Assembly: GCA_947471745.1 (NCBI GenBank)
Contig: CANJKZ010000084.1
Location: forward strand, 2,650,501-2,714,500
Length of the DNA stretch: 64,000 nucleotides
Reading direction: 5' to 3'
Source of the DNA: Closterium sp. Naga37s-1
Lineage: Eukaryota > Streptophyta > Zygnematophyceae > Desmidiales > Closteriaceae
Shown here: piece after piece, positions 1-13,180 of the stretch
How the letters are laid out: every line of letters begins with the position of its first letter
Position numbering within the stretch: position 1 is the stretch's first letter
The notes under the pieces: generated by a model
The model's input: the letters and a program-made list of their open reading frames with translations, nothing else
What the model was told of the DNA's origin: nothing
The model's database searches: none
Position numbers and translations under genes: made by a program

Positions 1-392
1 CCCTTCGTGGTTGGGGACAGTGTGGCACTGTTCCACATCACTGTACCTCGGCTCTTGGGGTTTGTAGGAGCTGGGAGTCATTCCCAACTCGTAACTCTTC
101 CTATCTTGTGTTCTAAGACTATAGTGGCTGCCATAGTACCGTTCGTTCAAACCGACGCTGTGTCGTCAATTCTTTATCAAATCGTGCAATCTAAATTGCT
201 AATTGTAGACGACGTAAAGACGCTCCAGATCCAATTTGAATCAAGTCATTTGCAGCTGTGAGCAGAACGCTATCAACGTTTGAAGCCGCTGTGCAGAAAT
301 CCGTCTGTGCTCTCTATCTTTCGTTTTAGGCACATTCAAGCCTATTGTGTCTATAACAAGTGGTATCAGAGCCCCTTGGAGCAGTTTCGACA

Positions 393-3300
393 ATGTCTGG
401 ACCTGAGTAAAGGGGTGGCAGAGGTGCTGGTGGCAGTGGAGAAGCTCAAGCTCAAGGCCAACCCCGTGATTCAGCCATGGCGCCCATGCAACCAAGTCTT
501 GGCCCACCTAGGGATGAGCCTAGGGTGTTTGGGCTTGACAAGTTCAACGGTGACAACTTTGCTGAATGGTCCTTCAAGATGGAGAACATCTTTGACCACT
601 ATGACCTGCTGGAGGTGATGGAAGGAACGGAGAAGCGCCCCGAGAACGACCCGGAGAAGAGCCCGTGGGTGCGGAAGAGCGCACAAGGCTATCTCTTACT
701 TGGGCAAGCGTTGGGGAGCAGTCAGATCCGTCACATCAAGCCATTCCAGCGTGAACCAGAGAAAAGACCAAAGGCATGGGCTGCTCTCAAGGGTGTACAT
801 GCTCCTGCAACAGCGGCGGTAGCGGTGGTGTTGGAACGGCAAATGGCGGCACTACGAATTGAAGAAGACGAAGCGGTTGAAGAAGGGGTGCAGAAATTCT
901 TCGACTTGTTGACGCGGCTTGAGGGAGCTGATTTGAACTACAGTGAGCTCCAAAAGAAGACCAAGTTGCTGGCCTTACTCCCAGAGTCATGGTCCTCGCT
1001 CATCATCAACCTTAATCGCGACTTGCCCCGCCTCTCGCTTGAAGACGTGAAGCGAGCTATCCTTCAAGAGGATTTCCGCCGCCGTGAGTTGGCGAGTGCG
1101 GATGGCGCTGGGGCAGCGAGCATCGGCCGTGGATATGGTCGAGGAAGAGGCAGAGGACGAGGGGGAGGAAGGTTTGGTGGCAGCAACTTCGGCGGAGGCC
1201 GCAGGAGTGGCGGTTACGGCAGCGACGACAAGAGCTACGGACGCGGTCGCGGCCGATTCGACGGCGAGTGTCACTATTGCCACAAGAGCGGACACATGTG
1301 GCGCGACTGCTACAAACTCCCTGATGGTTGGACCCCTGCTCAAGGCCAAGAGGGTAGAGGAGCAGGAGGAGGGAGAGGACGAGGCCGTGGAGGCCGTGGC
1401 GGTCGCGGTGGCGGAGCTGCAAACATGAAGAGCGGAGACAACGACAAGGACCCGAGCGACGATCGATACCCGGGTCTATTCTACTTCGTGTCGACGCAAG
1501 TACCGGCTGGTCCAGAGAAGGATGAAGGCTTTGAGGAGCCAGCAGATGTGGGGAAGGTGACCCTACACCCCCTGGACTATTGGGTGATTGATAGTGGCGC
1601 TACCTATAGCATGACACCTCGCCCGGACTTGCTCACCGAACTCGAGCCGTCACCGGTGAAGCATGTCACATCGGCTTTGGGGCAGCGAGCAGAGGTGAAA
1701 GGCATGGGCAAGGCCATGTTCAAGGGTGCTGATGGGAAGATGGTGGGCCTCAAGAACGTGCTTTGGGTGCCCAGCCTTGCTGCAAACCTGATTTCCGTGC
1801 GGCGGTTGGCAAAGGCCGGCATGGACACGAACTCGAAGGGAGCCAAGACCTACACCGCAAGGCTTGGCGATCGAATTCTTTGGGACCTTCATGAGGACAG
1901 GGATGTCTACAACGAGATGTGGTAGATCCCAGTGGTCCCTATGCCTAAGGAGAGGCAAGTGGCAGCAAGCATCAGCACCAAAGGTGGAGCGGTTGGTAGC
2001 GGCGATTGCGCGGACGGTCGCGCTAAGGAGAAGGAGTCCAAGAAGTGCAATCTTGGAGGGACCAGCAAGCTTGGTGAACCTATGGAGAGAGGTGCAGCAG
2101 CCAAGGAGCAGCAAAAGGGTGAGAAGAACCCCGAGGCAGCAGCGGAGGAGGACTACGGAGAGAGTATGTGGGGCGCTATTGCGAGCACGGCATTCTCCAA
2201 TCCAACTTCGGCTACGGGGGAGTGTGATTGGCTCACCTTGCATCGGCGCATGGGGCATGTGGCCCTGCCCATCTTGCAGCAGCTAGTAAAGAATGAGATG
2301 GTTGCTGGCATACGTGTGAAGGGGGAGCCCGATGAGGTACTTGGCTGCCCGACGTGCATGCAAGCCAAGTTCACCCGTTTCCCATTCTCTAGTTCGGAGG
2401 CAACGGCTAAGGCACCACTTGATGAGGTGGTGATGGACGTGGTGGGCCCCCTGAAGCTTGGAGCTGCTGGAGCTGAGTACTTCCTCACTATTGTGGACAT
2501 CTACACCCGTATGACTTGGGTGTACGTGCTGGCCAAGAAGAGCGACGTGGCTGAAACGTTGAAGGCGGATTGGTTCCCGATGGTGGAGCGGCAACAAGAC
2601 CGTCTAGTCAAGTCAATCCGCACCGATCGAGGGGAAGAGTTCCTGAACAAGGAGTTTGGGTTGTGGCTGAAGAAGAATGGTATTCGGCACTCCCTCACCA
2701 TGCCATACTCCCCTGCAATGAACGGCATCGCCGAGCGAGCGAACCGCACAATCACGGAGGCGGCACGCGGGTTGCTCATTGAAGCCGGGCTACCCGACTA
2801 TTTCTGGCCTGATGCGGTGCGGAGCGCGTGTGTGGCCAAGAACCGAGCCTTGACTCATGTGGGAGCAGACAAATGGGTGCCCTATGTGGAGTGGCTAGGA
2901 AGGAAGCCAAAGGTGGATATGCTTCGGGTGTTCGGGTGCATGTGCATGGCGCTCGTGCCTAAGCATCTTCGGCACAACAAGCTTGGTGCCAAGGCGGTGT
3001 GGGCCGTGCACTTGGGCATGGCTCAAAACAGCAAGGGATGGCTTCTTTGGGACCCATTCACCAAGAAGTTCTTGGTGAGCAGGGACTGCAAGTTCATGGA
3101 GAACTTCATGTACAAGGATTGGAAGGCGGAGAATGAGGCGAAGATAGGCGTGCGGTTTGGGGAGGTGAAGAGTTCCGGTTTGGAGCATGTGGAGCTGCCT
3201 TTGGAGCTGAGCAGCGGCAGCACAACCACAAGGCAATCCTCCCTTGTGAATGGGGGAGAGGAGGCCAATGATGCAGAGGAAGAAGAGGAGGAGGTGCAGC

Positions 3301-5162
3301 AAGTGAGCGAGCGTGCACCGTCACTCCCTTCCCGTACTACGAGTGCTCCACGGATTCGAGCCACACCGCAGCAACGCCAAGGCCTTCAAGTCCCTGCAGC
3401 TGAGGAGGAAGGAAGGGGGAAGAGGAGAGTTCAACCCCCTAATAGGCTGACCTATGATGCGCCGGGAAAGCAGGGCAAGACAGCCCTGGCCGGAGCGGCA
3501 ATGATGGTCGGAGACGACGAGGAGAGTGACTACGAGGAGTGTGCCTTCGCGTTCTTCTCTCCGGTGGAGATGCCGGGAGAACCAGCAACTCTCAAGGAGG
3601 CTTTGGAGAGTAGTGATGCTGAGGAGTGGAAGAAGGCCATGGAGAGTGAGCTGAAGAGCATCGAGGAGAATGATACGTTTGAATTGGTGGAGCTACCGGA
3701 GGGGCGTACGGCGATAACGTCCAAGTGGCTCTTCAAAATCAAGTCGGATGCCGACGGCAAGATCGAGCGCTACAAGTCTAGGCTTGTAGCCAAGGGGTAC
3801 CAGCAGAAGGAGAAGGTGGACTTCAAGGAGCTGTTTGCCCCTGTGGTGAAGCCGACGACGCTGCGAACCCTATTCGCGGGAGCCGCCATCAAAGGATGGG
3901 TAGTAAAGCAAATGGACATCGTAACGGCATTCCTTAACGGCATCCTTGAGGAGGAGATTTTTATGGCGCAGCCAGAGGGGTTTGATGATGGTAGTGGCAG
4001 AGTGTGGAAGCTGAAGAAGGCCCTCTATGGGCTGAAGCAGGCCCCTAGGCAATGGTACATGAAGCTGCGCGAAGTGTTGGAGGGGATCGGCTTCACTCCC
4101 TCAACGGCCGATCACTCCTTGTTCATGCTTGGCGAGGGGGAGCAGAGGAGTTTCATGGTGGTTTATGTGGATGACATCCTCATTTTCTCACCCTCTTCTG
4201 ACCTTGTGAAGGAGGTGATGCTGAAGCTTCAAGACAAGTTCAAGTGCAAGGCCCTTGGTGACGTGAGCTTCTACCTTGGGCTCCACATCGAACGAGATGT
4301 GGAGAAGCGGTGCATGCGGGTGCATCAACGAAAGTACCTGGAGGCATTGGCTGCCAACTTTGGGCAGAGTGAAGGCCATGTGGCTACACCCTTTCCCTCT
4401 GGGTTCAAGTGTGTGAAGGGACCAGAGGAGGAGAGCGTTGGTGAAGAGGAGAGGCGCCGATTTCACTCGTTGGTGGGCAGCCTCATGTATGCGGCGGTAA
4501 ACACCCGACCGGACGTCGCGTTTGCTACCGGGCAGCTGGCTAGGGTTGTGCAATGCCCTAATGAGGAGCAGGTAGCAGCTGGAATGAGGTTGGCCAAGTA
4601 TCTTGGCCAAACACCGACCGTTGGGCTGCAATACTCGGCGGCGGCACAAAGGCGCCAAAAGGGCGCGGATGGTGTTGAACCCGGGCGTTTGTTCCTCACC
4701 GCCTACTCGGATGCTTCATATGCATCAGAACCAGAGGACATGACAAGTGTGGGAGGCTTCATATGCTGTGTTGGTGGAGGCCCAACTGCTTGGGAGAGCA
4801 AGAAGCAGGTTGACCAAGCTTTGAGCTCGGTGGAGTCCGAGTACATGGCACTCTTCCGTGCCGTACGGGAGATTGTGTGGCAGCGGCGTTTATTGGCTGA
4901 ATTGGGGGAGGAGCAGCAAGGACCTACCCCACTGTACTGTGACAGCCAGGGTGCCATTGCTCTTGCTAAGAACCCTGTGTTGCATGGACTCACGAAGCAC
5001 ATGAGGGTGAAGTGGCATTGGACGAGGAGCATGGTAACCGCGGGTGAAGTTGAGTTGCGCTACGTGAAGACCACGGGGCAGCCGGCTGACATGATGACCA
5101 AGAGGCTGGTGGAGCAGCAGCATTGGAAGTGTTGCAAGCTGGCTGGGATGGCTCTGAACTGA
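393..5162 (+). pseudogene. Gag-Pol region of element A
   Basis: Fossil copia polyprotein region. Parts in order: Gag with an RGRGRG-rich tail and a CCHC zinc knuckle (1269-1310, CHYCHKSGHMWRDC); aspartic protease around the DSGATYS motif (about 1590); integrase with the GAG-pre-integrase HRRMGH motif (about 2240) and a DDE core (first Asp near 2435); a variable acidic linker (about 3200-3450); reverse transcriptase with YVDDILIF (about 4165); and RNase H (about 4700-5100). About two breaks. It shares nearly all of its sequence with element B, so both descend from one recently active family. The family identification is secure. Confidence 0.93.
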
Positions 5163-5203
5163 GAGAGCAACATATCCTAAGGCCAACAATCCGAGGGGGA
5201 GTT

Positions 5204-6022
5204 TGTTGGTGCAACCCTACGGTTTGCACTCGGCTTGTTGTCCGTGTGCGTGAATGTGTGTGTGTATGGAATGGTATGAGGGCATGGGATAATATATATT
5301 TCATGCTTATAATTGTGTGTGAATGTTGAGTCATGATGTCGAGTGTGTGTGTCGAGTCAATAGCGAGTTATCGCTAGACCCGTGTTACGCGGTCGTTTGT
5401 GTCTCGCGCGCGGTTTCTATTTTGTCGTGCGCGGTTTCTATTTTGTCCTGTGTCGAACGTTCGGCGTGTCGCAGGTGTGTGCAGAAAACCCATCAAGAAC
5501 TCAAGGATGAGTTTGTGATGAAGAGCCCGAGCCTTGGTGTCAAGCCTCAAGTGATTTCGAAGCTTGCCAAAAGGGTACACCTCAAGATATTGAAGATAGT
5601 TGCATTACTTTGTATAGTGTAACATTTCACTTGGTGTAGGCCCTAGTGAAGGGTAGTTTCGAGACCCTTCGTGGTTGGGGACAGTGTGGCACTGTTCCAC
5701 ATCACTGTACCTCGGCTCTTGGGGTTTGTAGGAGCTGGGAGTCATTCCCAACTCGTAACTCTTCCTATCTTGTGTTCTAAGACTATAGTGGCTGCCATAG
5801 TACCGTTCGTTCAAACCGACGCTGTGTCGTCAATTCTTTATCAAATCGTGCAGTCTAAATTGCTAATTGTAGACGACGTAAAGACGCTCCAGATCCAATT
5901 TGAATCAAGTCATTTGCAGCTGTGGGCAGAATGCTATCAACGTTTGAAGCCGCTGTGCAGAAATCCGTCTGTGCTCTCTATCTTTCGTTTTAGGCACATT
6001 CAAGCCTATTGTGTCTATAACA
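5204..6022 (+). repeat. 3' LTR of element A
   Basis: The LTR starts TGTTGGTGCAACCC just after a purine-rich tract and ends TATAACA. Its last 358 bp match window positions 1-358, which identifies the pair. The same 0.8 kb sequence recurs at 6737-7534 and 12378-13175. Confidence 0.95.
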
Positions 6023-6585
6023 ACAAGTTCACACAAGAAAGTTGGAGTAGTAATAGAACCAGGTATGAGGGGATGAGGAGGACGAGAGGGAAGGTCTCAA
6101 GGGAGTCCCCAACCAAGGAAACCCCATACCACACAATTCCCCTCTCTATAGGCACCCCAACTTTGACATTTGTCACTTTCCCAACTCATGCCATCCACCT
6201 CACCCAACTTGGCCACACTTGCAAACCTGGTTTGGCTTCTCCCAACCACTTGGCATCATCTACAGTGATGGTGACGAATTTCCCAACCCCCAAAAGTATG
6301 TACCCCATATTGAGTCAACCCGCAAATTCCCATAGTCGCCGCATCTCAATCAAAACTTCGAACGATCATATCTTTCTCGTTCTTGCTCCGATCGCGGCGA
6401 TTCTCGGTTTGGCAGAAAGCTCTCAAGCAGAGGAGTCACTTCAGATATCTGCTCAAGGTAAATAACACTCACACACACTCAGACAATCCAAACAACACCA
6501 AACACAAATTCTTGCACACGCTCTCACCACGCATGCAACACACGAACATATGATGGGAGGCAGACAGACGTGAATGCAAATGATA
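6023..6585 (+). repeat. Left arm of a large fold-back (inverted repeat)
   Basis: This 563 bp stretch is the reverse complement of 6624-6736 joined to 13181-13630 (113 + 450 = 563 bp), at about 96% identity by eye and with essentially no length change. The loop is 6586-6623. The outer end of the arm coincides with the 3' LTR end of element A, so the fold-back may extend beyond A to the left of the window. No protein is recognised in it. Confidence 0.88.
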
Positions 6586-6623
6586 GCATCACAGACGCGG
6601 AAGCTACTACGCAACATCAATGA

Positions 6624-6736
6624 TATCATTTGCATTCACGTCTGTCTGCCTCCCATCATATGTTCGTGTGTTGCATGCGTGGTGTGAGCGTGTGCAAGAA
6701 TTTTTGTATGGTGTTGTTTGGATTTTCTGAGCGTGT
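6624..6736 (+). repeat. Right arm of the fold-back, inner part
   Basis: Reverse complement of about 6473-6585. The arm is interrupted at 6736/6737 by copia element B and resumes at 13181 after the 5 bp target duplication CGTGT (6732-6736 and 13176-13180). Confidence 0.88.
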
Positions 6737-7534
6737 TGTTGGTGCAACCCTACGGTTTGCATTCGGCTTGTTGTCCGTGTGCGTGCATGCGTGTGTGCAT
6801 GGAATGGTATGAGGGCATGAAATAATATATATTTCATGTTTACAATAGTGTGTGTATGATGAAGCATGATTTTGAATGTGTGCGTCGAGTCAATAGCGAG
6901 TTATCGCTAGTCGCGTGTCACGTCGTCGTTTGCGTGTCGTGTGCGGTTTTCTATTTTGTCGTGTGTGGAACGTTCGGCGTGTCGCAGGTGTGCGCAGCAG
7001 ACTTCCAAGAACTCAAGGAAGAATTTACCTTGAAGAACCAGAGCCTTGGTTTCAAGATTCAAGTTATTTCGAAGCTCTCCAAAAGGGTAAACTTTAAGAT
7101 AGTGAGAATAGTTGCATTACTTTGTGTAGTGTAACATTTCTCTTGGTGTAGGCCCTTGTGGAGGGTAGTTTCGAGACCCTTCGTGGTTGGGGACAGTGTG
7201 GCACTGTTCCACATCACTGTACCTCGGCTCTTGGGGTTTGTAGGAGCTGGGAGTCATTCCCAACTCGTAACTCTTCCTATCTTGTGTTCTAAGACTATAG
7301 TGGCTGCCATAGTACCGTTCGTTCAAACCGACGCTGTGTCGTCAATTCTTTATGAAATCGTGCAATCTAAATTGCTAATTGTAGACGACGTGAAGACGCT
7401 CCAGATGAAATTTGAATCAAGGCATTTGCAGCTGTGAGCAGAACGCTATCAACGTTTGAAGCCGCTGTGCAGAAATCCGTCTGTGCTCTCTATCTTTCGT
7501 TTTAGGCACATTCAAGCCTATTGTGACTATAAAA
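6737..7534 (+). repeat. 5' LTR of element B
   Basis: TGTTGGTG... start, preceded by the target duplication CGTGT and followed within 3 bp by the primer-binding site. Same length as the 3' copy. Confidence 0.95.
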
Positions 7535-7568
7535 AGTGGTATCAGAGCCCCTTGGAGCAGTTTCGACA

Positions 7569-10500
7569 ATGTCTGGACCTGAGGAAAGGGGTGGCAGAGG
7601 TGCTGGTGGCAGTGGAGAAGCTCAAGCTCAAGGCCAACCCCGTGATTCAGCCATGGCGCCCATGCAACCAAGTCTTGGCCCACCTAGGGATGAGCCTAGG
7701 GTGTTTGGGCTTGACAAGTTCAACGGTGACAACTTTGCTGAATGGTCCTTCAAGATGGAGAACATCTTTGACCACTACGACCTGCTGGAGGTGATGGAAG
7801 GAATGGAGAAGCGCCCCGAGAACGACCCGGAGAAGAGCCCGTGGGTGCGGAAGAGCGCACAAGGCTATCTCTTACTTGGGCAAGCGTTGGGGAGCAGTCA
7901 GATCCGTCACATCAAGCCATTCCAGCGTGAACCAGAGAAAGGACCAAAGGCATGGGCTGCTCTCAAGGGTGTACATGCTCCTGCAACAGTGGCGGTAGCG
8001 GTGGTGTTGGAACGGCAAATGGCGGCACTACGAATTGAAGAAGATGAAGCGGTTGAAGAAGGGGTGCAGAAATTCTTCGACTTGTTGACGCGGCTTGAGG
8101 GAGCTGATTTGAACTACAGTGAGCTCCAAAAGAAGACCAAGTTGCTGGCCTTACTCCCAGAGTCATGGTCCTCGCTCATCATCAACCTTAATCGCGACTT
8201 GCCTCGCCTCTCGCTTGAAGACGTGAAGCGAGCTATCCTTCAAGAGGATTTCCGCCGCCGTGGGTTGGCGAGTGCGGATGGCGCTGGGGCAGCGAGCATC
8301 GGCCGTGGATATGGTCGAGGAAGAGGCAGAGGACGAGGGGGAGGAAGGTTTGGTGGCAGCAACTTCGGCGGAGGCCGCAGGAGTGGCGGTTACGGCAGCG
8401 ACGACAAGAGCTACGGACGCGGTCACGGCCGATTCGACGGCGAGTGTCACTATTGCCACAAGAGCGGACACATGTGGCGCGACTGCTACAAACTCCCTGA
8501 TGGTTGGACCCCTGCTCAAGGCCAAGAGGGTAGAGGAGCAGGAGGAGGGAGAGGACGAGGCCGTGGAGGCCGTGGCGGTCGCGGTGGCGGAGCTGCAAAC
8601 ATGAAGAGCGGAGACAACGACAAGGACCCGAGCGACGATCGATACCCGGGTCTATTCTACTTCGTGTCGACGCAAGTACCGGCTGGTCCAGAGAAGGATG
8701 AAGGCTTTGAGGAGCCAGCAGCTGTGAGGAAGGTGACCCTACACCCCCTGGACTATTGGGTGATTGATAGTGGCGCTACCTATAGCATGACACCTCGCCC
8801 GGACTTGCTCACCGAACTCGAGCCGTCACCGGTGAAGCATGTCACATCGGCTTTGGGGCAGCGAGCAGAGGTGAAAGGCATGGGCAAGGCCATGTTCAAG
8901 GGTGCTGATGGGAAGATGGTGGGCCTCAAGAACGTGCTTTGGGTGCCCAGCCTTGCTGCAAACCTGATTTCCGTGCGGCGGTTGGCAAAGGCCGGCATGG
9001 ACACGAACTCGAAGGGAGCCAAGACCTACACCGCAAGGCTTGGCGATCGAATTCTTTGGGACCTTCATGAGGACAGGGATGTCTACAACGAGATGTGGCA
9101 GATCCCAGTGGTCCCTATGCCTAAGGAGAGGCAAGTGGCAGCAAGCATCAGCACCAAGGATGGAGCGGTCGGTAGCGACGATGGCGCGAACGGTCGCGCT
9201 AAGAAGAATGAGCTCAAGAACAGCAAACCTGGAGGGACCAGCAAGTTCAGTGAACCTAAGGAGAGTGGTGCAGCAACCAAGGAGCAGCAAAAGGGTGAGG
9301 AGAACCCAGAGGCAGCAGCGGAGGAGGACTACGGAGAGAGTATGTGGGGCGCTATTGCGAGCGCGGCATTCTCCAATCCAACTTCGGCTACGGGGGAGTG
9401 TGATTGGCTCACCTTGCATCGGCGCATGGGGCATGTGGCCCTGCCCATCTTGCAGCAGCTAGTGAAGAATGAGATGGTTGCTGGCATACGTGTGAAGGGG
9501 GAGCCCGATGAGGTGCTTGGCTGCCCGACGTGCATTCAAGCCAAGTTCACCCGGTTTCCGTTCCCTAGTTCGGAGGCAACGGCAAAGGCACCGCTTGATG
9601 AGGTGGTGATGGACGTGGTGGGCCCCCTGAAGCTTGGAGCTGCTGGAGCTGAGTATTTTCTCACCATTGTCGACGTCTACACCCGCATGACTTGGGTGTA
9701 CGTGCTGGCCAAGAAGAGCGACGTGGCTGAAACGTTGAAGACGGATTGGTTCCCGATGGTGGAGCGGCAACAAGACCGTCTAGTCAAGTCAATCCGCACC
9801 GATCGAGGGGGAGAGTTCCTGAGCAAGGAGTTTGGGTTGTGGCTGAAGAAGAATGGTATTCGGCACTCTCTCACCATGCCATACTCCCCTGCAATGAACG
9901 GCATCGCCGAGCGAGCGAACCGCACAATCACGGAGGCGGCACGCGGGTTGCTCATTGAAGCCGGGCTACCCGACTATTTCTGGCCTGATGCGGTGCGGAG
10001 CGCGTGTGTGGCCAAGAACAGAGCCTTGACTCATGTGGGAGCAGACAAATGGGTGCCCTTTGTGGAGTGGCTAGGAAGGAAGCCAAAGGTGGATATGCTT
10101 CGGGTGTTCGGGTGCATGTGCATGGCGCTCGTGCCTAAGCATCTTCGGCACAACAAGCTTGGTGCCAAGGCGGTGTGGGCCGTGCACTTGGGCATGGCTC
10201 AAAACAGCAAGGGATGGCTTCTTTGGGACCCATTCACCAAGAAATTCTTGGTGAGCAGGGACTGCAAATTCATGGAGAATCTGATGTACAAGGATTGGAA
10301 GGCGGAGAATGAGGCGAAGATAGGCATGCGGTTGGGGGACGTGAAGAGTTCCGATTTGGAGCATGTGGAGCTGCCCTTGGAGCTGAGCAGCGGCAGCACC
10401 ACCACAAGGCAATCTTCCCTTGTGAATGGGGGAGAGGAGGCCAAGGATGCAGAGGAAGAAGAGGAGGAGGTTCAGCAAGTGAGCGAGCGTGTACCGACAC

Positions 10501-12338
10501 TTCCTTCTCGCACTACGAGTGCTCCACGGATCCGAGTCACCCCGCAGCAACGCCAAGGCCTTCATGTCCCTGCAGCTGAGGAAGAAGGAAGGGGCAAAAG
10601 GAGAATCCAAGCCCCAAATAGGCTGACCTATGAGGCACTGGGAAAGCCAGCCAAGTCAGCCTTGGCCGGAGCGGCACTTATAGTTGGAGAAGACGAGGAG
10701 AGTGACTACGAGGAGTGTGCCTTCGCGTTCTTCTCTCCGGTGGAGATGCCGGGGGAACCAGCAACTCTCAAGGAGGCCTTGGAGAGTAGTGATGCTGAGG
10801 AGTGGAAGAAGGCAATGGAGAGTGAGCTGAAGAGCATTGAGGAGAACGGCACATGGGAATTGGTGGAGCTACCGGAGGGGCGTAAGGCGATTACGTCCAA
10901 GTGGCTCTTCAAGATCAAGTCCGACGCCGACGGCAAGATCGAGCGCTACAAGTCTAGGCTTGTGGCGAAGGGGTACCAGCAGAAGGAGAAGGTGGACTAT
11001 AAGGAGTTGTTTGCTCCTGTGGTGAAGCCGACGACGCTGCGAACCCTACTCGCGGGAGCTGCCATCAAAGGATGGGTGGTGAAACAAATGGATGTCACAA
11101 CGGCATTCCTCAATGGCGTCCTTGAGGAAGAGATTTTCATGGCGCAGCCAGAGGGGTTTGATGATGGTAGTGGCAGAGTTTTGAGGCTGAAGAAGGCCCT
11201 TTATGGACTGAAGCAGGCCCCTAGGCAGTGGTACTTGAAGCTGCGAGGAGTTTTGGAGGAGATCGGCTTCACTCCCTCAACGGCCGATCACTCATTGTTC
11301 ATGCTTGGCGAGGGGGAGTAGAGGAGCTTCATGGTGGTGTACGTGGATGACATCCTCATCTTTTCACCCTCATCTGACCTTGTGAAGGAGGTGATGCTGA
11401 AGCTTCAGGACAAGTTTAAGTGTAAGGCCCTTGGTGACGTCAACTTCTACCTTGGGCTTCACATTGAACGTGATGTGGAGAAGCGGTGCATGCGGGTGCA
11501 TCAACGGAAGTACCTGGAGGCATTGGCTGCCAACTTTGGGCAGAGTGAAGGCCATGTGGCTACACCCTTTCCCTCTGGTTTCAAGTGTGTGAAGGGACCA
11601 GAGGAGGAGAGCGTTGGTGAAGAGGAGAGGCGCCGTTTTCACTCGTTGGTGGGCAGCCTCATGTACGCGGCGGTAAACACCCGACCGGACGTCGCGTTTG
11701 CTACCGGACAGTTGGCTAGGGTTGTTCAATGCCCTAATGAGGAGCAGGTAGCAGCTGGAATGAGAGTGGCCAAGTATCTTGGCCAAACACCGACCGTTGG
11801 GCTGCAATATTCGGCGGCGGCGCAAAGGCGCCAAAAGGGCGCGGATGGTGTTGAACCCGGGCGTTTGTTCCTCACCGCATTCTCGGATGCTTCTTTTGCA
11901 TCAGAACCAGAGGACATGACAAGTGTTGGAGGGTTCATTTGCTGTGTTGGTGGAGGCCCAACTGCTTGGGAGAGCAAGAAGCAGGTGGATCAAGCATTGA
12001 GCTCGGTGGAGTCCGAGTATATGGCACTCTTCCGTGCCGTACGGGAGATTGTGTGGCAGCGGCGTTTGTTGGCTGAATTGGGGGAGGAGCAGCAAGGACC
12101 TACCCCACTGTACTGTGACAGCCAGGGTGCCATTGCTCTTGCTAAGAACCCTGTGTTGCATGGCCTCACCAAGCACATGAGGGTGAAGTGGCATTGGACG
12201 AGGAGCATGGTGGCCGCGGGTGAAGTTGAGTTGCACTATGTGAAGACGACAAGGCAGCCAGCTGACATGATGACCAAGAGGCTGGTGGAGCAGCAGCATT
12301 GGAAGTGTTGCAAGCTGGCTGGGATGGCTCTGAACTGA
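7569..12338 (+). pseudogene. Gag-Pol region of element B
   Basis: Fossil copia polyprotein region, probably starting MSGPEERGGRG at 7569. Parts: Gag with Arg-Gly-rich tail and CCHC knuckle (about 8445-8486), protease DSGATYS (about 8766), integrase (HRRMGH near 9418, first catalytic Asp near 9611, NGIAERANRT near 9900), acidic linker (about 10430-10640), reverse transcriptase (YVDDILIF near 11340) and RNase H (about 11880-12300). About one break. Because the LTRs are nearly identical and the domains complete, the family was probably active recently. Confidence 0.94.
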
Positions 12339-12377
12339 GAGAGCAAGATCCTAAGGCCAACAATCCGAGGGGGAGTT

Positions 12378-13175
12378 TGTTGGTGCAACCCTACGGTTTG
12401 CATTCGGCTTGTTGTCCGTGTGCGTGCATGCGTGTGTGCATGGAATGGTATGAGGGCATGAAATAATATATATTTCATGTTTACAATAGTGTGTGTATGA
12501 TGAAGCATGATTTTGAATGTGTGCGTCGAGTCAATAGCGAGTTATCGCTAGTCGCGTGTCACGTCGTCGTTTGCGTGTCGTGTGCGGTTTTCTATTTTGT
12601 CGTGTGTGGAACGTTCGGCGTGTCGCAGGTGTGCGCAGCAGACTTCCAAGAACTCAAGGAAGAATTTACCTTGAAGAACCAGAGCCTTGGTTTCAAGATT
12701 CAAGTTATTTCGAAGCTCTCCAAAAGGGTAAACTTTAAGATAGTGAGAATAGTTGCATTACTTTGTGTAGTGTAACATTTCTCTTGGTGTAGGCCCTTGT
12801 GGAGGGTAGTTTCGAGACCCTTCGTGGTTGGGGACAGTGTGGCACTGTTCCACATCACTGTACCTCGGCTCTTGGGGTTTGTAGGAGCTGGGAGTCATTC
12901 CCAACTCGTAACTCTTCCTATCTTGTGTTCTAAGACTATAGTGGCTGCCATAGTACCTTTCGTTCAAACCGACGCTGTGTCGTCAATTCTTTATGAAATC
13001 GTGCAATCTAAATTGCTAATTGTAGACGACGTGAAGACGCTCCAGATCCAATTTGAATCAAGGCATTTGCAGCGGTGAGCAGAAGGCTATCAACGTTTGA
13101 AGCCGCTGTGCAGAAATCCGTCTGTGCTCTCTATCTTTCGTTTTAGGCACATTCAAGCCTATTGTGACTATAACA
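12378..13175 (+). repeat. 3' LTR of element B
   Basis: 798 bp, ending TATAACA and followed by CGTGT, the second copy of the target duplication. Confidence 0.95.
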
Positions 13176-13180
13176 CGTGT

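Larger units (their letters stand above)
1..6022 (+). mobile_element. Ty1/copia LTR retroelement A (5' end cut by window)
   Basis: The right-hand part of the 5' LTR lies at 1-358. It is followed by a TGGTATCAGAGCC primer-binding site (361-373, initiator-Met tRNA type), a gag-pol region, a purine-rich tract (about 5191-5201) and a complete 819 bp 3' LTR (5204-6022, TG...CA). The order protease, integrase, RT, RNase H defines Ty1/copia. The two LTRs differ at about three positions over the 358 bp that can be compared, so insertion was recent. The coding region is broken in about two places and is otherwise well preserved. The 3' flank starts ACAAG; the matching 5' flank lies outside the window, so the target duplication cannot be tested. 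Confidence 0.95.
6737..13175 (+). mobile_element. Ty1/copia LTR retroelement B, nearly whole
   Basis: Both LTRs are 798 bp (6737-7534 and 12378-13175) and differ at about six positions (under 1%), so this is a recent insertion. The 5 bp target-site duplication CGTGT is perfect. The primer-binding site TGGTATCAGAGCC is at 7537-7549 and a purine tract precedes the 3' LTR (about 12365-12375). The coding region is almost intact, with about one break. It belongs to the same family and orientation as element A, about 0.7 kb upstream. Its insertion splits the right arm of the fold-back, so it is younger than that structure. Confidence 0.97.

Noticed and set aside
1057-1428. Ala-rich and His/Arg-rich ORFs overlapping Gag on both strands
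   Set aside because: Shadow frames of the Arg-Gly-rich Gag tail of element A. The same shadows occur in B.
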